Shown: one piece after another, positions 44,401-59,828 of the stretch
Position numbering within the stretch: the first letter of the stretch is position 1
Layout: each line of letters begins with the position of its first letter
Translations under genes and position numbers: made by a program
Source of the DNA: Yamagishiella unicocca
Taxonomy: Eukaryota; Chlorophyta; Chlorophyceae; Chlamydomonadales; Volvocaceae
Assembly: GCA_003116995.1 (NCBI GenBank)
Contig: BDSL01000034.1
Coordinates: forward strand, 496,001 to 560,000
Length of the DNA: 64,000 nucleotides
Direction of reading: 5' to 3'
The notes under the pieces: model-generated
What the model was told of the DNA's origin: nothing
The model's database searches: none
Seen by the model: only the letters and a program-made list of their open reading frames with translations

Positions 44401-46278
44401 ACTCACACGACGCTTCCCGGCCCCGCCGGGGCGTACACGCACGAGTCCTTCGTCGCCGGTGGCAGCAACCGCATCTCCCAGTTCCCCGTCGCCTCGAGCG
44501 CCAGCCAGGGCTTCACGCCCTCTCGCCTCCTGGACCCCGGCCCCAGCCACGCGAACTGCCTTCTGCTGGGGTCTCAGGCGATGCTACTGCCAGCGAGCTG
44601 CAACAGCTGCTCCACAGAGCTGTCTTCGGAGCCAGTGGAGCCCGGCTTCGCGGCGCCGCCGTCGTCTTTCGTCTCCTCCACCCACCTCCACATCGGCGGC
44701 GGCGACGTAGGTGGCACCCTGGCGGGGGCTCTGCAGCCGCCGTCGCTGTTTCCCAGCTGCACGCGTGGGCTGCCAAGCGCCTCGCGATTGCACATCCGCA
44801 CCTCTTTGGCGGACGACCTGCCGACGGCATGCGACCATGGCGGCGGCGGCGGCGGCGCCGCCGCCGCCGCCCGGGCCGCCCGCCCGCCGGCGCTGCTGGA
44901 AACGGTACACGTGCTCTCCATGCAGGGCATCGTGCGAGATGACGCGGGGTTGTCGCTGCGGACCTCCCCCAACGCCACCAACGCGGCCGGGGCCGTGATG
45001 GGAGGCAACTCCGAGGGCTTCCAAGCCGATGTGGTGGTGCACGACTGGCCGGGTTTGTCACCCACTGGCGCGGGCGGCGCCCTGGGCGGCCCCACCACTG
45101 GGTACCCGGTCGCCTCCACTCGGGGCAATCACGAGCCGCTGGCCGTGATCCGGTCCGCCACAACGGGCCTCGCGGAGGGGGCGGCAGCGCTGGAGGCCGC
45201 GAGGGCCGCCGGCGGGGCTGTGGTTCCGGAGCCACGGACGTCTCTGCCGGCGCCGGCGGCGCGCCGTTGGTTGCTGGAGGAGGGTCGTACGGGGCCGGGG
45301 TGCTGCTCCGTGACCCATGGGTCCGACGCGGCGAGCCATCCCACGGGCGGGGTCTGCGTGGAAGGCCCGCTGTCGGCCGCCTGGCCGTCGGCAGCAACAG
45401 CCGCCGCCGGCGGCGCCGCCGCCGCCAGCGGCGGCATCGACGGCGGCGGCGGCGGCAGCGGCGGCGGCGGCGGCAGCGGCGGCCTGTTGGCGTCGAGTCC
45501 GCAGGATGAGGTGCAGGGCCCGCACAGCAACAGCTTGCCCGACACGCCACCCATGACCGACGCCGGAGCACCCTTCGGCGGCGGCGGCGGCGGCGGCGGC
45601 AGCGATACGCTGCAGCGCGCCGCCGTCGATGCACTGCCGTACATCCAGCGCGGGGGCAGCCTGACGTCGCGGGGGCTGCGCGACGACGGCAGCGGCGGCG
45701 TGCCTGGCGGCACGGCATCCTCGACTGGCGGCGTCAACTGGCCCTTCGCGCTGACCTGCTCCGCCGCCAGCAGCACCGCCGGCAGCCGCCCGCCGTCGAT
45801 GCTGCTGTTCGAGGCGCTGCCGGATAGCAGCGGCGTGGGCGAACCGCAGCCCCGACCCGCCCCCCTGGTCTACCCCTGCAGGGCGGGTCTGGAGGCAGAT
45901 GACGGCGGCGCAGCGGCGGCGCCGCCGCCGCCGGCGGCGGCCAGGTCCTGCCGTAGCGGCGCCGCCGCCGGCGCACTGGGATCCACGGCGGCGGCGCCAG
46001 GGGCGGCGCTGCTCACCCTACAACGGAGCCTGACCGGAGGCTCGGCTGCGGGCCCGGTGGCGGCGTACCGCCGCCCGCGCAGCGGCCGCTGCCTGATGTT
46101 GCCGGCTGCGGCGTCGGCCGCTGCGGGTGCGGGATTGCCCGGCGCCCGGCGCGGCAGTTGGGGTCAGAATCCGCGGCCGTCCGAGGACGTGCCCGCGGGG
46201 TTCTCCTCCATGATGGTGATACCGCTGGCGCCGCTGCACGAGTCGGCGGAGGGGCCTTGCAGCAACACAGACGGGTGA
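39711..46278 (+). CDS. TKL-like serine/threonine/tyrosine protein kinase
   Basis: Eight exons: 39711-40565, 40853-40877, 41189-42042, 42384-42497, 42755-42880, 43456-43525, 43714-43841, 44266-46278. Total 4185 nt, 1394 residues. Residues 1-285 form a non-catalytic N-terminal region. The kinase domain runs from about 283 to 740: Gly loop GQGAQGAVLKA, beta-3 VAVKWL with K306, then an insert of roughly 180 residues (poly-Gln, poly-Gly) between the N-lobe helix and the hinge (YVVQIVSEWCDEGTL). The catalytic loop is HGDLKPGN (D595, N600), the Mg loop DFG (619-621), then AGE replacing APE, then DVYSFGVLLWQMYTGKAPF. All catalytic Lys/Asp residues are present, so it should be active. The tail (725-1394) is low-complexity. 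HGD loops are common in volvocine TKL kinases. The substrate is unknown. Additional 5' exons are possible. Confidence 0.85.
44148..44182 (+). repeat. dispersed intronic element, 3'-module
   Basis: cgttttcctattcagtgccg then acccacggcttctcctc, in intron 7 of the kinase gene. This is a diverged copy of the module at 51967-52005. Confidence 0.55.
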
Positions 46279-46503
46279 GGTGGTGAGGCGAGGCTGCCCC
46301 CTGGCTCCGAATCTCGGGCTGTGGGACCTGCACGAGCCAAGGGGCCCTCCTCCTCGCTCGGCCCCTCCTTGGCTGCCTGGAGCGCTCGAGCCGTTCGCGC
46401 GGCCGGTGTTCACCTCGCAAGGGGTTCAGGCCGTGGCGAGAAGGCCGGGGTTTAGGGCGTGGGTGGGTATCTAGGGGGACGCGCTCACAGCATCATCCCA
46501 GTA

Positions 46504-46508
46504 TGTAA
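46504..46508 (+). terminator. TGTAA polyadenylation signal of the kinase gene
   Basis: TGTAA within cagtatgtaatgttcg, about 225 nt after the kinase stop codon. TGTAA is the characteristic poly(A) signal of chlorophycean algae. It is the only match close to this stop. Confidence 0.45.
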
Positions 46509-47415
46509 TGTTCGAGTGCCGCATTGGGGTGGGCAGAATGCGACGCAGGCGACCGAAACGGCGCGCGCGCGCGCGGAAAGAGCAAGAGGGAATGAGCAAA
46601 CGGTACGTATATGGCTGCACGGGCGGCGTCTGCGTGATCAGGCGGGCGAGCCGTACGGGTATGTGAATGACGCGGTAGAGGCGCGCTCCAGGGAGGGCTT
46701 TGGGAGAGATTTGGGGATGGGCACCAGGCACCTAGGTAGGTCTCTCCCTGGCGGGAATGGATGCCGAGTTCAATGCCGATGTGTGCTCCAGGGGGGGCGT
46801 CTGCGAGGCGCATGCGCCCTCCCTTTTACGCCCACAACGCTGTGTTTGTTAGGGCACGGGTGACCCCGGCATCTGCGGCAGGGTTGTGGCCGGCCCCGGA
46901 TGCAGTTCTTGGCGTGATGCAATTTGATTGGGTCCTTTCGTAGAGGGCGACCTGTATGGGGTTTTGTTCGCCTGGAAGCGCCCGCTTTCCTTGGCTGGGC
47001 TGGATTCTTCATTTCGTGGGTATGTTCTACTGGTGGCGAGGACGCGATGGAAGTTGGCGTCGGGCTCGGACTGTGGACTTCAGATGTGAGCTGAGGCGTC
47101 GATGGACTCCTTCGGGGGTTGCGGGATCATGCGGTGCTCTGGGCCAGCGCCATCGTTGTGGCGGCGGCGGCGGCGATGCGGCAAGGGTAACGGTTGTTGG
47201 CAGTTGGCGGAGCGGCTTTGTTGGGCAGATATTATACCAGAACCCTTTCCCTGGAGGCATTCCTTATATTGTCGGCCGAACATTAGTTGCGGGCTGCGAA
47301 TTGTGGCAGAGAGAGCAGTTTTCCCGACCTCCAGGCCCTTGCGGCCGTCCATCCCCCGCGGGAGTGGTAGGTGATGCTGTCTGCTGGAGTGGACTCGTTC
47401 CCTTCGTTCCACGGC

Positions 47416-47460
47416 GCAACTGCTGCACCTGTGGAGGGCCACCACAGGTGCAGCAGTTGC
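47416..47460. repeat. 19-bp perfect hairpin, 7-nt loop
   Basis: gcaactgctgcacctgtgg (47416-47434) and its exact reverse complement (47442-47460) are separated by agggcca. A tight stem-loop in the convergent intergenic region. Confidence 0.85.
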
Positions 47461-50352
47461 TGTGGTCCCACGATGGAGCCGCGCGTCCCGCGCGAGTGGA
47501 TGTGCGGGGTCGATGAGGGGAGTCGGTGGCGGGGCGCACAGCGAGAACCTTGGGGGGGTCGGCGCTGGCAAGACGTGGGCGGAGGGGGCCGTGTTCGGGA
47601 CCTGGCGCCACGCATCATCGTCTGACTGGGATGAGGTGGGGCTCGGAGCTAACCAGTAAGCACATCAGACTTGCCAGTGGGAACTGCACGCCTCGTATGA
47701 TCTAAACACCTGGACGTGAACCTTGCGCTGGATCTGGATCTAGATCTGCATCTTTGTGCTACCATGAGAATGGATTTTGAAAGGTCACGTGACGGCGGCG
47801 GGACAGACGGCTTGAGGGCGCCGGTTGCGAGCTTGCCTTGGTGGTTGGCAGGGTGGAGTCGCTGGGCCTGTGGGGCGTGAAAGTCCCGGTTGTAGGTTCG
47901 AGGTTGCGGCGGTGATGTGGCGGTTGGCTCCTACAGCCTACTCGTGCAGCCTACTCGTGGAGCCCTGCCGAACCGTTCGGGGACGCCACAGGCGGCGCCC
48001 GTCTGTGACTGCGCCGATCAGCGACCGGGAGGGGGCGGCCGGTTGCTGGGCGAGGCGGCGGCGAACTGGGCGAGGCGGCGGCGAACTGGGCGAGGCGGCG
48101 GCAGGGTGGTGGCCGCAAGGAAGGCGGTAGTACAGACTGGTGGACTGCGTGCGTGCGGATGAGTAATGGTGACGATGGAAATGTGCCTGGTCTCTGGTCC
48201 CGTGGAGTTAATTGCGGCTGCTGCAGGCATGAGGGGGCATTCCGGCGCTTGGGAGTCTTGTAACGGGTAAGCGCACGTTGAGCGGGCGCCGGCGGGGCGG
48301 CATTGGATCCAAATCCCAGGGTTTGGATCCGCGCGGGCATCGCAAGCTGCGCGGCTGACGTGGCAGGCACGGCGGGTTTATCCTCGTGTGACGCCGCAGG
48401 CGCTGCGGGGGGGGGCCGGCACGTTTACTGCTACGCTTCGGCGCACGGTGGCTTTGTCGTACGGTGGTGCCGCCGCCGCACCGAGAAGGGTGTCTTGGCG
48501 GCGGCGGTAAATCAGTAGTATACGGGGTTGAGTGGCGCATGGCGCAAATGATGCGAGATTTGTGGTGGTGGTAGTGGTGGTGGTGGATTTCGTGCACGCT
48601 TGGCGATGCGGCTAGGAAGGGCCGCTGCCTCACGCTGTGGCCCCCCAGTGGGGCTCCAGGGAGGCCATCGGCTGCGGGCCGGGCAGGCAGGGGCCGCACG
48701 GAGGCGGTGCGTGGACTAAGGGCGCCGACACCCCTCAGCGCCTAGCGAACGGCCCAGGCTTCCTCCAACGCTCGCGAGCCTGGGCGGCTGAGCGGCGGCG
48801 CCGGCCCTGCTGGGTGTTGTTTTCGTAGAGGTGGTGGCGGTGCTGGTGGTGGTGCTGGTGGTGGGTTCAGAGAGCCCCTCGAAGGAGAAGCCTCAGTGCC
48901 CACCACTGCCCAGTGCCCACCAAGCGCAAGCCTGACAAAAGTACACCGTTTCAGGGGGCGGTGTCAGGTTTGTCAACCCGTGTTGGGTTGAGCGCTTTCT
49001 TGGCTGAGGCCGCGCGCTCCCTCCGCTGGCATTCCTGGCGAGCGACCGCGCCATCCCCGGTGGTATGCGTTGGTCGTGGTTGTTATTTGTTCTTCAAGAG
49101 TCACATGCGCCTGTTTGGGAGCTCATCGCTCGTTGTTTCATCATTTTCGTGTGTCGTTGTTGTTTGATTTTTCTTCATGGTTGTTGCCGGTGCGGTCGCG
49201 GCTCTTCTGTCGCGCCGCGCCCTGGTCGTTGCGCTTTTCGCGGCAACACGCAACGGCGGGTTCCGTTGGGTGCATGACGTCATGGGCGAGCGGAGCCGCC
49301 GCCGCCGCCGCCGCTGGGTGGGCGTGCGCCTGCGTACTTCGCCAGCTGCGTTGCTTGGTGTAGTGTCGGTGCGTTAAAAGGGTTTGGGCTGAGAGGAGTG
49401 TCTCGCTTCTGGACGCAGAGCGGAGCGGAGACGCGTCAGCCGGGGATGTGCTTGGGCTGTTTAATTAGCGGAGTATTCTGGAAAGCGTCTCCGTCTTCTG
49501 GGCGTGCTGGGCTGAGGGGTTGCCTAGGGGACCATGTTTGCGATTGTTAAGTTGGTGGCAGTCTGTTGTTGGTAAATAAGTAAAGCCATTTCGGCCCGTC
49601 GTCCGTCTAATGGTGCAAGGGTGTACGTTAGGCAGCGCCCCCAGGCGAGCCTGCCCAATCCTCGAACTATGTAACAGCGAGACACGAACCCAACCCCTCC
49701 CCACGTCCGAAAATGTTCACCCCAAATCCCAACTGCGCGCGCTGACGCATGCTCCTGCCGAAACGCGGCTCCGGCCGCTGATACACTGTTCCTCGGCCGT
49801 CTTCCGGTGGGGTGTGTATGTGTGTATGGAAGACGACAGCTGTGCGCGTCCCCGGGAGCTACTGCGGCTGCAACCCCCCCCCGCTCTCGTCGGACACCAC
49901 CACCACCAGCTGGTGGTTTCCCTCGAACACCACCAGCTGGTTTGTCCTTCTTCCTGCGCCTCTTGCAGTGTCGGGCGATGCGCCCGATGGCCCTACCGTA
50001 TGGTCTGGGGCCCACTGTAACAGGTGCTACTACCACCAGCGGAGGTCAGGACCCTAGGACGCAACGGCAGTCTCCTCCGCCGCCGCCAACCCGCCAATCC
50101 GCCCGCACCCCCAACTCCCCCACATAACATACACCGCGCCACTCGCCACATACACCGCCCACTCCCTGGGAGGGGGGGAGAGAGACGGCTGGGAGCCCCC
50201 AACTCCCCCACCTAACATACACCGCGCCACTCGCCACGTACACCGCGTCACATAACATACACCGCGCCCAGAATCACACCAGCCCCTGTCATCATACCGG
50301 TAACTCCGGCAACCGCTACTGCGCTGGCGGCTGTGCCTGCTACTGCGGTCTG

Positions 50353-53484
<3,132 letters not shown>

Positions 53485-53948
53485 TGCACGAGCAGCTATG
53501 TGCGTCTTAAGGCCAGTTTTTTGCTGATCTGTTATAAGTGTGGAGAGATTGCGCGTACGTGTGTGATGAAACAGGCTGCAACTGGTATGATGCTTAATAT
53601 GGAATGAAGCCAAAGGGGAAGCACATAAACGCAGCAGTTTAACAGCGCGGAGCATGCTGAGTTATTGCGATATTGATTTTGTATCACACGTGTGAGCGAC
53701 GCCTGCAGCAGCGGAGCTCACTGGTACGACAGAGTTGTGGAGCGGGGAACCGCGAACCGGTACCGACCCTGCCGCATGATCCAAACGGCCATGCTCGATA
53801 AGTTGTAGCTTAGGTTCTACCGATAACCGTCTTTACATAATTGACAGGCCCCTTGTCACCTGCAGGCCACACAGCCCCTGGCAAATTTTGCGCATTATGT
53901 CACCTGCTTTGTAATTTCGTTGCCTTCTACGCTTATATCTGGGCCGCC
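53485..53948. promoter_or_regulatory. shared promoter region of the HDDC2-like and CtpA genes
   Basis: 464 bp between two divergent start codons, AT-richer than the flanking coding DNA. A TATA-like ttataa sits at 53532-53537 for the minus-strand gene, 48 nt from its ATG. No comparable box at suitable distance is evident for the plus-strand gene. No further elements are identified. Confidence 0.5.
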
Positions 53949-54629
53949 ATGAGTGGTGCCTCGGCGCGCACGCTGCACGGGCAGGTGGGCCAGGCGAGTC
54001 GCAGCTCCGCCACCACATCCTGGCGCTCCGACCCGATGTGACTGCGCACCATCGCGCTGCGCTCCTCCTGACCAATTTCATATCCCTCCTGCTGCAGTCA
54101 TTGCAAGCAGCTGCGCTGCGCCAGAAAACGGCCAGACCTGCCTGGCTGCCGCTGCATCGGCCGACGCGCTGCGGCTGCGCTTCGCCCCCAGGGGCACGCG
54201 GGCCGCTTCGCGGACACAGAGCTCCACAGGCGACTCCAGGAGGTGCCGGCACCGAGCACCACGACAGCGTGTCCACAGCGCAGCCGGGTGCGTCTGCGCG
54301 TCCAGAGCTGAACCTCGGCCGTACCTGCCTGCTTGCCTCCTGCCTGCCTGCTCACCCACCTGCTCCCACCACGCGCGCTGAGCGCAGGCGACAGCCAATT
54401 CCCCTGGCATGTGGGTCGGCAGTGGCTGGGCCGGGCCGCATGCTGCGCCGTAGCAGCGGCAGTCGCGCTGGGCGTGCTGGCGGGCTCAGCCAGCGCTGAC
54501 TTCTCCGCATCCGCCGCCGCCGCCGCCGTCGCTCCTGGCGTGGGCCGCAGCCGCGACCTGCCGCTGGCGCAGCTGCGTCTGCGAGACGACGGAAGCGACG
54601 GCGTCGGCGTCGGGGCTGCCGGACCGCTC

Positions 54630-54663
<34 letters not shown>

Positions 54664-57600
54664 CCGTGTTCGTGACGCCCACGGGGCTCCCGCGAGCACA
54701 GCGCATCGCGGAGCCCGGCGGCGGCGCCGGCGCTGCCGCCGCCGCCGTGTCGTACACATCGGGCGCCGAGGGCGACGGCGCGCTGCAGCTGCAGCGGGCG
54801 CTGCTGTACGCCCTGTACGGCGACAGCGCCGCCGCCGCCAGCGGTGGCGGCGACGGCGCCGGTGCGACTTCCGGCAGCAGCAGCGGCGGCGGGGCTGTCC
54901 TTGCCCCCAGCATGTGGCTGGCTGCCTCCTCGCCCTCTTCCTCGCCCTCGCTCCCACGCACAGCCCCCCAACCACACGCACATCTTGCGGCGCTGCAGGG
55001 GCCCGGGCCCAGCCTGCCTTCCCCCGCGGCTGCCCCATCTCCAGATCTCCGTTTCGTCCTAGACTCAGGGTCCGGAGCCCACGCTGCGTCCCCCTTGGGC
55101 TTGGGCTCGGGCCCGGGCCGGCCAGCTGTGGCCTTCGCGTCGTCACCGCCGGCACCGCTGCAGTCGCAGGGCCAGGCCAGGTCAGCTGACGGCGGCGGCG
55201 GCGGCGGCAACGGCGGTGTCAGTGGCGATCTCGCCAGCGAGACGGAGGACCGGCTGCTGGAGGCGGCCCGGCAGGTTGAGGCGCGGCTGGAGGGCGTGTT
55301 TGGGGTTCTGGCTGGCGGAGTGCCGCAGCTGATGGGGGGCCCGGAGGCGTCGCAGGTGCGGCAGACGGGGCTTTGAGGAAGACCCGTGGCGGGGCTGGGG
55401 AGGGTGGGGAACGCGTGTTTGGTAGGCGAGGCAAAGTATCAGGTAGGCGGACGGGGAACGGGTGGGGCGAGGTGGAGTGGGGGTTGCTCTGCATGTCGAG
55501 GGGGAGCTGCGGGGCGGGGGAGGAGGGATGGGGACTGGGCCCTGAGGTTGCTGCCCGGAAACTACGGCCGCAAGGCTGCAGGTAACACTTCATACGCCGG
55601 GCGCCCATGTGTATTCATTTCGTCCACCAGCTCCCTCCCCCCCTCACCACCCTCACCACCCTCTTGAGCTAATGCATGGTTGTAGCTGGTGGTCCGAGTC
55701 GTCTCTAGCTGCGCAGCCGCGCTCCTCCTCCCCCCCCGCCAGCACTAAAATCCTACCAGCTGTCCTAATCACCACTCCGCCCCCGTCCGCTCCGGACCCA
55801 GGACGCCGCCCGCACCACCCAGGCGGCCCACGCGCTGATCCGCGAGGTGTGGGAGGTGGTTGACTCCAACTACCTGGACGCCCGCGCCACCGGCTTCAAC
55901 CGCGAGCGCTGGGGCGAGCTGAAGGACGCCGCGCTGGCGATGCCGTACAGGGACACGGCGGCGGGTTACCGGTGAGCTGCTGCGCCCGTCCCCGGGGGCA
56001 CGAGGGCAGGCGGTGTACGGCGGTGTACGGCGGCGTACGGCGGTGTACGGCGGTGTACGGCGGTGCACGTTGAGGGCTGGTTGGGGGGAAGGGGGTGAGA
56101 GGAAACCCCCGGACGGGAGGCGCTGAAAAGTAAAACCGATTAGGAAACGTTGAGCGGTGGAGGGTTTGATAAGAGAATCCACGGCCGACAGCGGTGGAGG
56201 GGCGGAGGATGCACGCACTGTGTGGACGTGAGGCGTGTGGGAGGGGGGTGAGGCGTGTGGGAGGGGGGTGAGGCGTGTGGGAGGGGGGTACATAAGAGAA
56301 CCGGTTACTCGACATGGGAAGTGCAGCTGGTGCATAGTTTGGGGGGGGGGTGGAGAGCAGAGGCGCGTACAGGGTTTGTGCCGCGGAGGCGGGGCCGGCG
56401 GAAGGGTGAGGTGGGCCACCTCCGGCAGCATACACGAGCGGCTTCCGCACACGCATCCGGCACTTCGCCAAAGCTGCCCTACGACGCGTGTTACCCCTGG
56501 CCGGGGGTCCACCCAGAGAGCTCCGAAACACGCCTTTCGGGCGGAAGCCCACACAGCAACGCCTCCCACACCGCTCACCCAGTGCCCTCCCCGTCGGCAG
56601 CCCTGCGGGAAAGGTATCCTTCTCCACTGCTGCACCTCCCCCGCTCCGCTCCCACCACGCACAACCCCCCCGCTCCGGCCGCTCTCATCGCCCTCGCTGC
56701 TGCCGCTGTCACTGCGTGCTGCCGGTGCCGCCACCATGGCCTGCTGCCGATGCTGATGACGCCACCACCACGGCCCGCTTGCCGCTGCTGCTGCCGCCGC
56801 TGCTGCTGCCGCTGCTGCTGCTGCTGCTGCCGCCGCTGCTGCCGCCGCCGCTGCCGCAGGGCCATCCGCGACATGCTCGCCCGGGGGCTGTCCGACCCCT
56901 ACTGCCGCTTCATAGGGCCCTCCGAGCTGGACGCCATGAAGAAGTACGACGTCAGCGGGGTGGGGCTCAACCTGGGCACCGCGTCGGAGTACGTCATAAA
57001 GACGGTGCGTGGCGGGGGGGGGTTGCGGCGGGGCCCCGGGGAAGGAGGGGTGCGGAAGGGGTCCGGGGAGGGAGAGGTGGGTGGCGGGGGGATGGAAAAC
57101 GCCGGTGGACATGTCGCGAGCCGGTGACCTGAACGTGAGATGACTCCGTGGAGGGACCGCCCTTCACGCCCACCACCATCACACTCGTCATCACGCGGTG
57201 GCGCTCACCTCACTCTCACCCCCACTGTTACTCTGACCCCCGCCGTGTTCTGCCCCCAGGGCAACGAGCTGCCCGCGCCGCGCGACCCCGCCGCCGGCGA
57301 GGGGATCTTCGTGGTGGGGGTCAGCAAGGGCAGCAGCGCCGACCTCGTGGGGATCAGACAGGGCGACGAGCTGCTGGCCCTCCAGGTGGGTCCAAAGGGG
57401 GGGCAGCTGAGGTCCAAAGGGGGGGCAGCTGAGGTCCAAAGGGGGGGTTAGTGATGGCGAAAAGACCCGGTTACACAACACAAGAGACGGAGTGCAGTAA
57501 CTAACCGAAGAGAGGTGCAGCGGTTTGGGCGTCGGGGCGCGGGTTCCGGAGCTGAGGTCCAAGGGAGGACAGCGGGTTGGGCGTTGGGCCGCGGGTTCCG

Positions 57601-59828
57601 GAGCTGAGGCCGGGGCCCGCATGCCTGCAGCGACCTGCCCGAGGCAGTAGTTGATTTCCGCGGCGGGGGACTAGCGCCAGGTATGAGAGGTGTGGGGTGG
57701 GTAGAGGAAAGCCGGTGAAGCGAGGAAGACGGCAGGTGGGATTCGAGGAAGGCCCGTGGATGCCCGAAAGGTGGGACGGGTGGGAGGGGTGGGAGGCTGA
57801 AGGCGGTGGCCTGCATGTACTTCCCATCGTGGGCACTCTTGCGTTAAGCTCTTAAACATAAGGCCCCTCCCCGCGGTCCCGGACTCCACAGGGCGAGTCG
57901 CTGGCCGATACGACGCCCTTCCGCGCCTCGGGGCTCATCTCCGGAGCGGCGGAGGAGACGGCGGAGGACGGCGGTGGTGGCGGCCAGCAGCAGCGCCGCC
58001 AGCAGCAGGGCAAGAACGGCGGGAAGCCCGGCGACGTGGTGCGGGTCAAGGTGGGTCCGGGGCGGGCGGGGCGGAGGGCCAGGGGCGGGCTGTGGGAGTC
58101 TTGGGAGTGATGGCGGGGTGCCGAGGAGTGGTATCATGGTGTGTGCGGCGTTGAGGTGACCTCGCTCGCTCACTCACTCACTCACTTACTCACTCACTTA
58201 CTCACTTACTCACTCACTTACTTTCTCACTCACTTACTCACTCACTTACTCACTCACTCACTCACTCACTGGGCGCTGGACTCACAGCATATGCTCTAAG
58301 CTGGGCACTGCACCGAAACACACCGCACCGCACCGCACCACTGGGCCCCCTGCCGGCCCCCCTGACCTCTTCCCTCCCCTCCCCCCGGGCCACGCATGTC
58401 GGCCGTGAATTCGCGGATTCTCTTACCAAATCCCCCCGGGCCCCGCAGGTCCGCCACGGCTCCGGCCAGGTGGAGGAGGTGGCGCTGGTCCGCCCCCGCC
58501 GCACGCTGCCGTCCACCGTGACCACCAGCATCAGCCGGAGCGCCGTGCAGCTGCCGGGGGGCGGCCGGGGCGAGGAGGTGGTGGGCACGGTGCGGCTGGC
58601 GGCGTTCAACGCGCGAGCGCAGGTGGGTGGCTGGGTGGGCGGTAGTGAGGGAGCCCGTGGAGGCTATTTACCGCCACTATTTACCAAAAAAGAAGGCGTA
58701 CTAGCCAGCGGGAGAAACGTATTTAGAACGCGTTTGGGGGTGGCTGGGTGGCTGGATGCGTGGCTGGGTACCTGGGTGGCTGAGTGGGTGGCTGAGTGGC
58801 GGCTGGTGGTGGTCGTTGACCTCATTTCTCTTAAAAACACCGATGGCTCCCACGCGCTTCCCTCCCTCGACCCGGTCGCGTGTTTTGCCACGGCCGTGTT
58901 TCGGCGGGTACGGCTGCCCCTGCTCCTCGTAGTCTGACGTGTCGTCTGCCATTCGGAAGCTGGAGGCGGCGGGGGCCACCCAGCTGGTCCTGGACCTGCG
59001 GGACAACCGGGGGGGCCTGGTGACGGAGGGGCTGGAGGTGGCGCGACTCTTCCTGGACGGTACGGCACGGGTTGGAGGGGAGAGAGACAGACTAGCGGGA
59101 GGAGGGAGTTTGGGTCACGCGTGTAGGGGGGCGGAGGTGCAGGTCGTGTGCTGTGTAATGCCGCCGCGGGAGACAGGGCAGGGCGGCAAGTGAAACCGAC
59201 GAGGAAAAGGTTGTGGACTCGGGAGGGTTTTGGTGCGTATACAGTACTGACGCCGATGGCGGGCCTGGTGACGGATTTCCTCGCCACCTCTCCCTCCCCC
59301 TCAATCGCCGCCACCTGATGGCCCCCTGGTAATGGCCCCCATGCAGGTGATGCCCCCATCGTGATCACGGAGCGACGTGACGCGACCCCCGACACCCCGC
59401 GCGCCCCTGGCCCCGCCCTCACCTCCGCGCCGCTCCTGGTGCTGGTCAACGGCCACACCGCCTCCGCCTCGGAGATCGTGGCGGGCGCGCTGCGCGACAA
59501 CTGCCGCGCCGTGCTGGCGGGCAGCCGCACGTACGGCAAGGGCCTTATCCAGAGCGTGTACGAGCTGAGCGACGGGTCGGGGCTGGTGATCACGGTGGGC
59601 AAGTACCTGACGCCGGGGGGCAACGACATCGACCGCTTCGGCATCAAGCCGGACTTCAGCAGCGTGCCGTCCGGCGCGCAGTACGACAGTACGGTGAAGG
59701 CGTGCAAGCTGGCGGCGCCGCTGGCGGCGCCGCCGGTGTACGCTGAGGTTGCCCAGGTCGCCGCTGGCGGCGGCGGCGGCGGCGCCGCCTTTGGCGCCGC
59801 CCTGGGTGGTGTGTTTGGCGGCCGGTGA
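53949..59828 (+). CDS. CTPA: S41 C-terminal processing protease (CtpA/D1P type), thylakoid lumen
   Basis: Serine-Lys protease. In plants CtpA trims the C-terminus of the photosystem II D1 precursor in the thylakoid lumen. Ten exons: 53949-53984, 54098-54287, 54388-55355, 55802-55971, 56860-57004, 57260-57385, 57892-58050, 58449-58622, 58933-59059, 59347-59828. Total 2577 nt, 858 residues. A plastid transit region (1-85) is followed by a lumen signal: hydrophobic [17 protein letters not shown] (92-108) and cleavage site ASA|D (112/113). Residues 113-398 are a low-complexity spacer (poly-Gln, Gly, Ala, Ser) not expected in the family. The helical domain ([12 protein letters not shown]), PDZ domain ([27 protein letters not shown]) and catalytic domain ([12 protein letters not shown]) follow. 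Nucleophile S738 (TASASE) and base K763 (SRTYGKG) keep the 25-residue spacing of Scenedesmus D1P (S372/K397). Which CtpA paralogue this is cannot be decided here. Exons 1-2 are the least certain. Confidence 0.87.
56011..56066 (+). repeat. 10-bp minisatellite (cggtgtacgg)
   Basis: About five and a half copies of cggtgtacgg in intron 4 of the CtpA gene. A second array, three copies of a 20-bp unit (gaggcgtgtgggaggggggt), follows at 56230-56289 in the same intron. Confidence 0.85.
56098..56165 (-). repeat. dispersed intronic element (reverse)
   Basis: Reverse complement reads caacgtttcctaatcggttt, tacttttcagcgcctcccg and gggggtttcctctc. This is the clearest copy joining the branch-site-like cctaat module to the ttttcag module. 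It is antisense, in intron 4 of the CtpA gene. Confidence 0.7.
57385..57450 (+). repeat. 22-bp tandem (ggtccaaagggggggcagct)
   Basis: Three copies of a G-rich unit of about 22 bp, starting at the exon-6 donor of the CtpA gene. A longer imperfect duplication around gcgggttccggagctgag follows (57539-57608). Both are in intron 6. Confidence 0.75.
58161..58270 (+). repeat. (CACT)n/(TTACTCAC)n microsatellite
   Basis: About 110 bp of cactcact with interspersed cttactcac units in intron 7 of the CtpA gene. Confidence 0.9.

Larger units (their letters stand above)
46279..50352. other. convergent intergenic region
   Basis: About 4 kb between the 3' ends of the kinase (plus) and the HDDC2-like gene (minus). 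A TGTAA at about 46505 (gtatgtaatg), some 225 nt after the kinase stop, is a good polyadenylation-signal candidate. Elsewhere there is an alternating GC run (46560-46574), a hairpin at 47416-47460, three direct gggcgaggcggcggc-type units (48048-48104), and tandem cataacatacaccgc-type units (50120-50265). Open frames are short and none shows a domain. Confidence 0.5.

Noticed and set aside
44513..45776. Long minus-strand ORFs opposite the last kinase exon
   Set aside because: Arg/Pro/Ala-rich shadows of a GC-rich coding exon; the plus-strand frame joins in phase to a well-defined kinase domain.
53485..53655. Upstream in-frame ATG giving HDDC2 a mitochondrial-type presequence
   Set aside because: A TATA-like box at 53532-53537 lies between the two ATGs and the segment is AT-rich like a promoter; kept only as an alternative.
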